Program-made: the position numbers and the translations under genes
Shown here: piece by piece, positions 5,554-5,925 of the stretch
How the letters are laid out: each line of letters starts with the position of its first letter
Numbering within the stretch: position 1 is the first letter of the stretch
Notes under the pieces: model-generated
Seen by the model: the letters and a program-made list of their open reading frames with translations, nothing else
Told to the model about the DNA's origin: nothing
The model's database searches: none
NCBI GenBank assembly: GCA_021791235.1
Contig: JAJYXA010000041.1
Span: 1 to 5,925, forward strand
Origin: Pseudomonadota bacterium
GTDB taxonomy: Bacteria; Pseudomonadota; Gammaproteobacteria; Burkholderiales; Thiobacillaceae
DNA: 5,925 bases
Reading direction: 5' to 3'

Positions 5554-5925
5554 AGTGTTGTCCGCGATTGCGGCTATCGTCTGCGACCGTTGATGCAAAC
5601 CCGCTCCCAAGGGGTATTGCGGACGCCGGAGCGTGGAACTTGATGGGTTTTGTTTTCCCTGGTGCGCACTTCTCTCTACCTTGTGTGGTCTTTCCATCGC
5701 TGTGCGGAAGCAGCGCACGCGGCCGCCTCGGGCCCGGCTGACGGGCCAGGTCTGGCGAAGAAGTGCAAAAGCCTGTCGTGCGGCGAGGCAGGTCCTGTCT
5801 GGATCGTTCCATTGTTCAGGCAAGATGCTTTCCACCCTGATGGGCACGTAATCATTACAGGAAATATTTGCGTGAAGTACATATAAACCTGAATTCCTCA
5901 CCACAGAGGCACAGAGACACAGAGA
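5554..5925. other. Gene-poor region upstream of the signalling operon
   Basis: No convincing gene was found in these 372 bases on either strand; the open frames crossing it show no recognisable protein. It must hold the promoter and leader of the binding-protein/GGDEF-EAL operon, but I found no pair of hexamers worth calling. Contents noted: a GC-rich hairpin GGCCCG-GCTGA-CGGGCC at 5731-5747 with no T-tract on either side; a small CCGC-GATT-GCGG hairpin at 5562-5573 overlapping the weak ribosome binding site of the binding-protein gene; an AT-richer block at 5846-5897, the most likely promoter area; and the CACAGAGR repeats at the extreme right. Confidence 0.5.
5902..5925. repeat. Three tandem CACAGAG(G/A) units at the window edge
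   Basis: Three consecutive 8-base units (CACAGAGG, CACAGAGA, CACAGAGA) occupy the last 24 bases and may continue outside the window. The composition is purine/CA-rich and unlike the GC-rich surroundings. Short CACAGAG-type strings are familiar from intergenic repeats in several environmental bacterial genomes, so this may be one copy of a dispersed family or the edge of an array; only the three units are seen directly. Confidence 0.6.

Noticed and set aside
5731..5747. GC-rich 6-base-pair hairpin considered as a terminator.
   Set aside because: No T-tract follows on either strand, so at most a structural element; short GC palindromes are frequent at this base composition.
5755..5825. A possible c-di-GMP riboswitch, suggested by a GCAAAAGCC string near a c-di-GMP gene.
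   Set aside because: The string only loosely resembles the GEMM core, the GAAA tetraloop and receptor arrangement is absent, and it lies on the strand opposite to the operon.
5650..5886. A 78-codon plus-strand frame in the right intergenic region.
   Set aside because: No recognisable family and no clear ribosome binding site; it overlaps the likely promoter area of the signalling operon.
5554..5904. N-terminal extension of the binding-protein frame by 117 codons.
   Set aside because: A signal peptide starts at the internal ATG at 5553; a long extension in front of it would block export, and its sequence is unlike any domain I know.

Overview
The window is GC-rich and codes densely. It looks like the chromosome of a Gram-negative proteobacterium, most likely a betaproteobacterium of the Rhodocyclales or Azoarcus/Thauera kind. 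That placement rests on gene content and overall protein style (an ethanolamine ammonia-lyase light chain, a YajG-type lipoprotein, an EhuB-like binding protein beside a GGDEF-EAL protein) and is an inference. No tRNA, rRNA, CRISPR array, transposase or phage gene was seen.

Layout, left to right. At 1-450 (+) is the 3' half of eutC, cut by the window edge. Every other gene is on the minus strand. A YajG-family lipoprotein gene (608-1228) converges on eutC. It has a recognisable sigma70-type promoter, a possible 5'-terminal stem-loop and a strong intrinsic terminator at 558-587. Upstream of it lies a pair overlapping by 4 bases: a chimeric gene (1824-2249), whose first half is a PEBP/YbhB-type protein and whose second half is a cupin of the XRE-cupin regulator type, then a GNAT acetyltransferase (1336-1827). 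Further upstream is a second pair overlapping by 4 bases: a family 3 periplasmic solute-binding protein (4684-5553) and a 770-residue membrane-bound PAS-GGDEF-EAL protein (2375-4687). The last 372 bases hold no convincing gene and end in a short CACAGAGR tandem repeat that runs off the window.

Two things stand out. First, the binding protein and the c-di-GMP enzyme form a compact two-gene unit with no ABC permease or ATPase in view. Its organisation resembles the NspS-MbaA pair of Vibrio cholerae, where a periplasmic binding protein controls a GGDEF-EAL protein through its periplasmic domain. Here the binding protein belongs to the amino acid/ectoine (EhuB-like) class, so a small amino-acid-like ligand controlling c-di-GMP level is a reasonable hypothesis. 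Second, the PEBP-cupin gene appears to be a recent in-frame fusion of two unrelated half-genes. It has lost the PEBP C-terminal half and the helix-turn-helix expected upstream of this cupin type, yet keeps an intact reading frame and translational coupling to the acetyltransferase.
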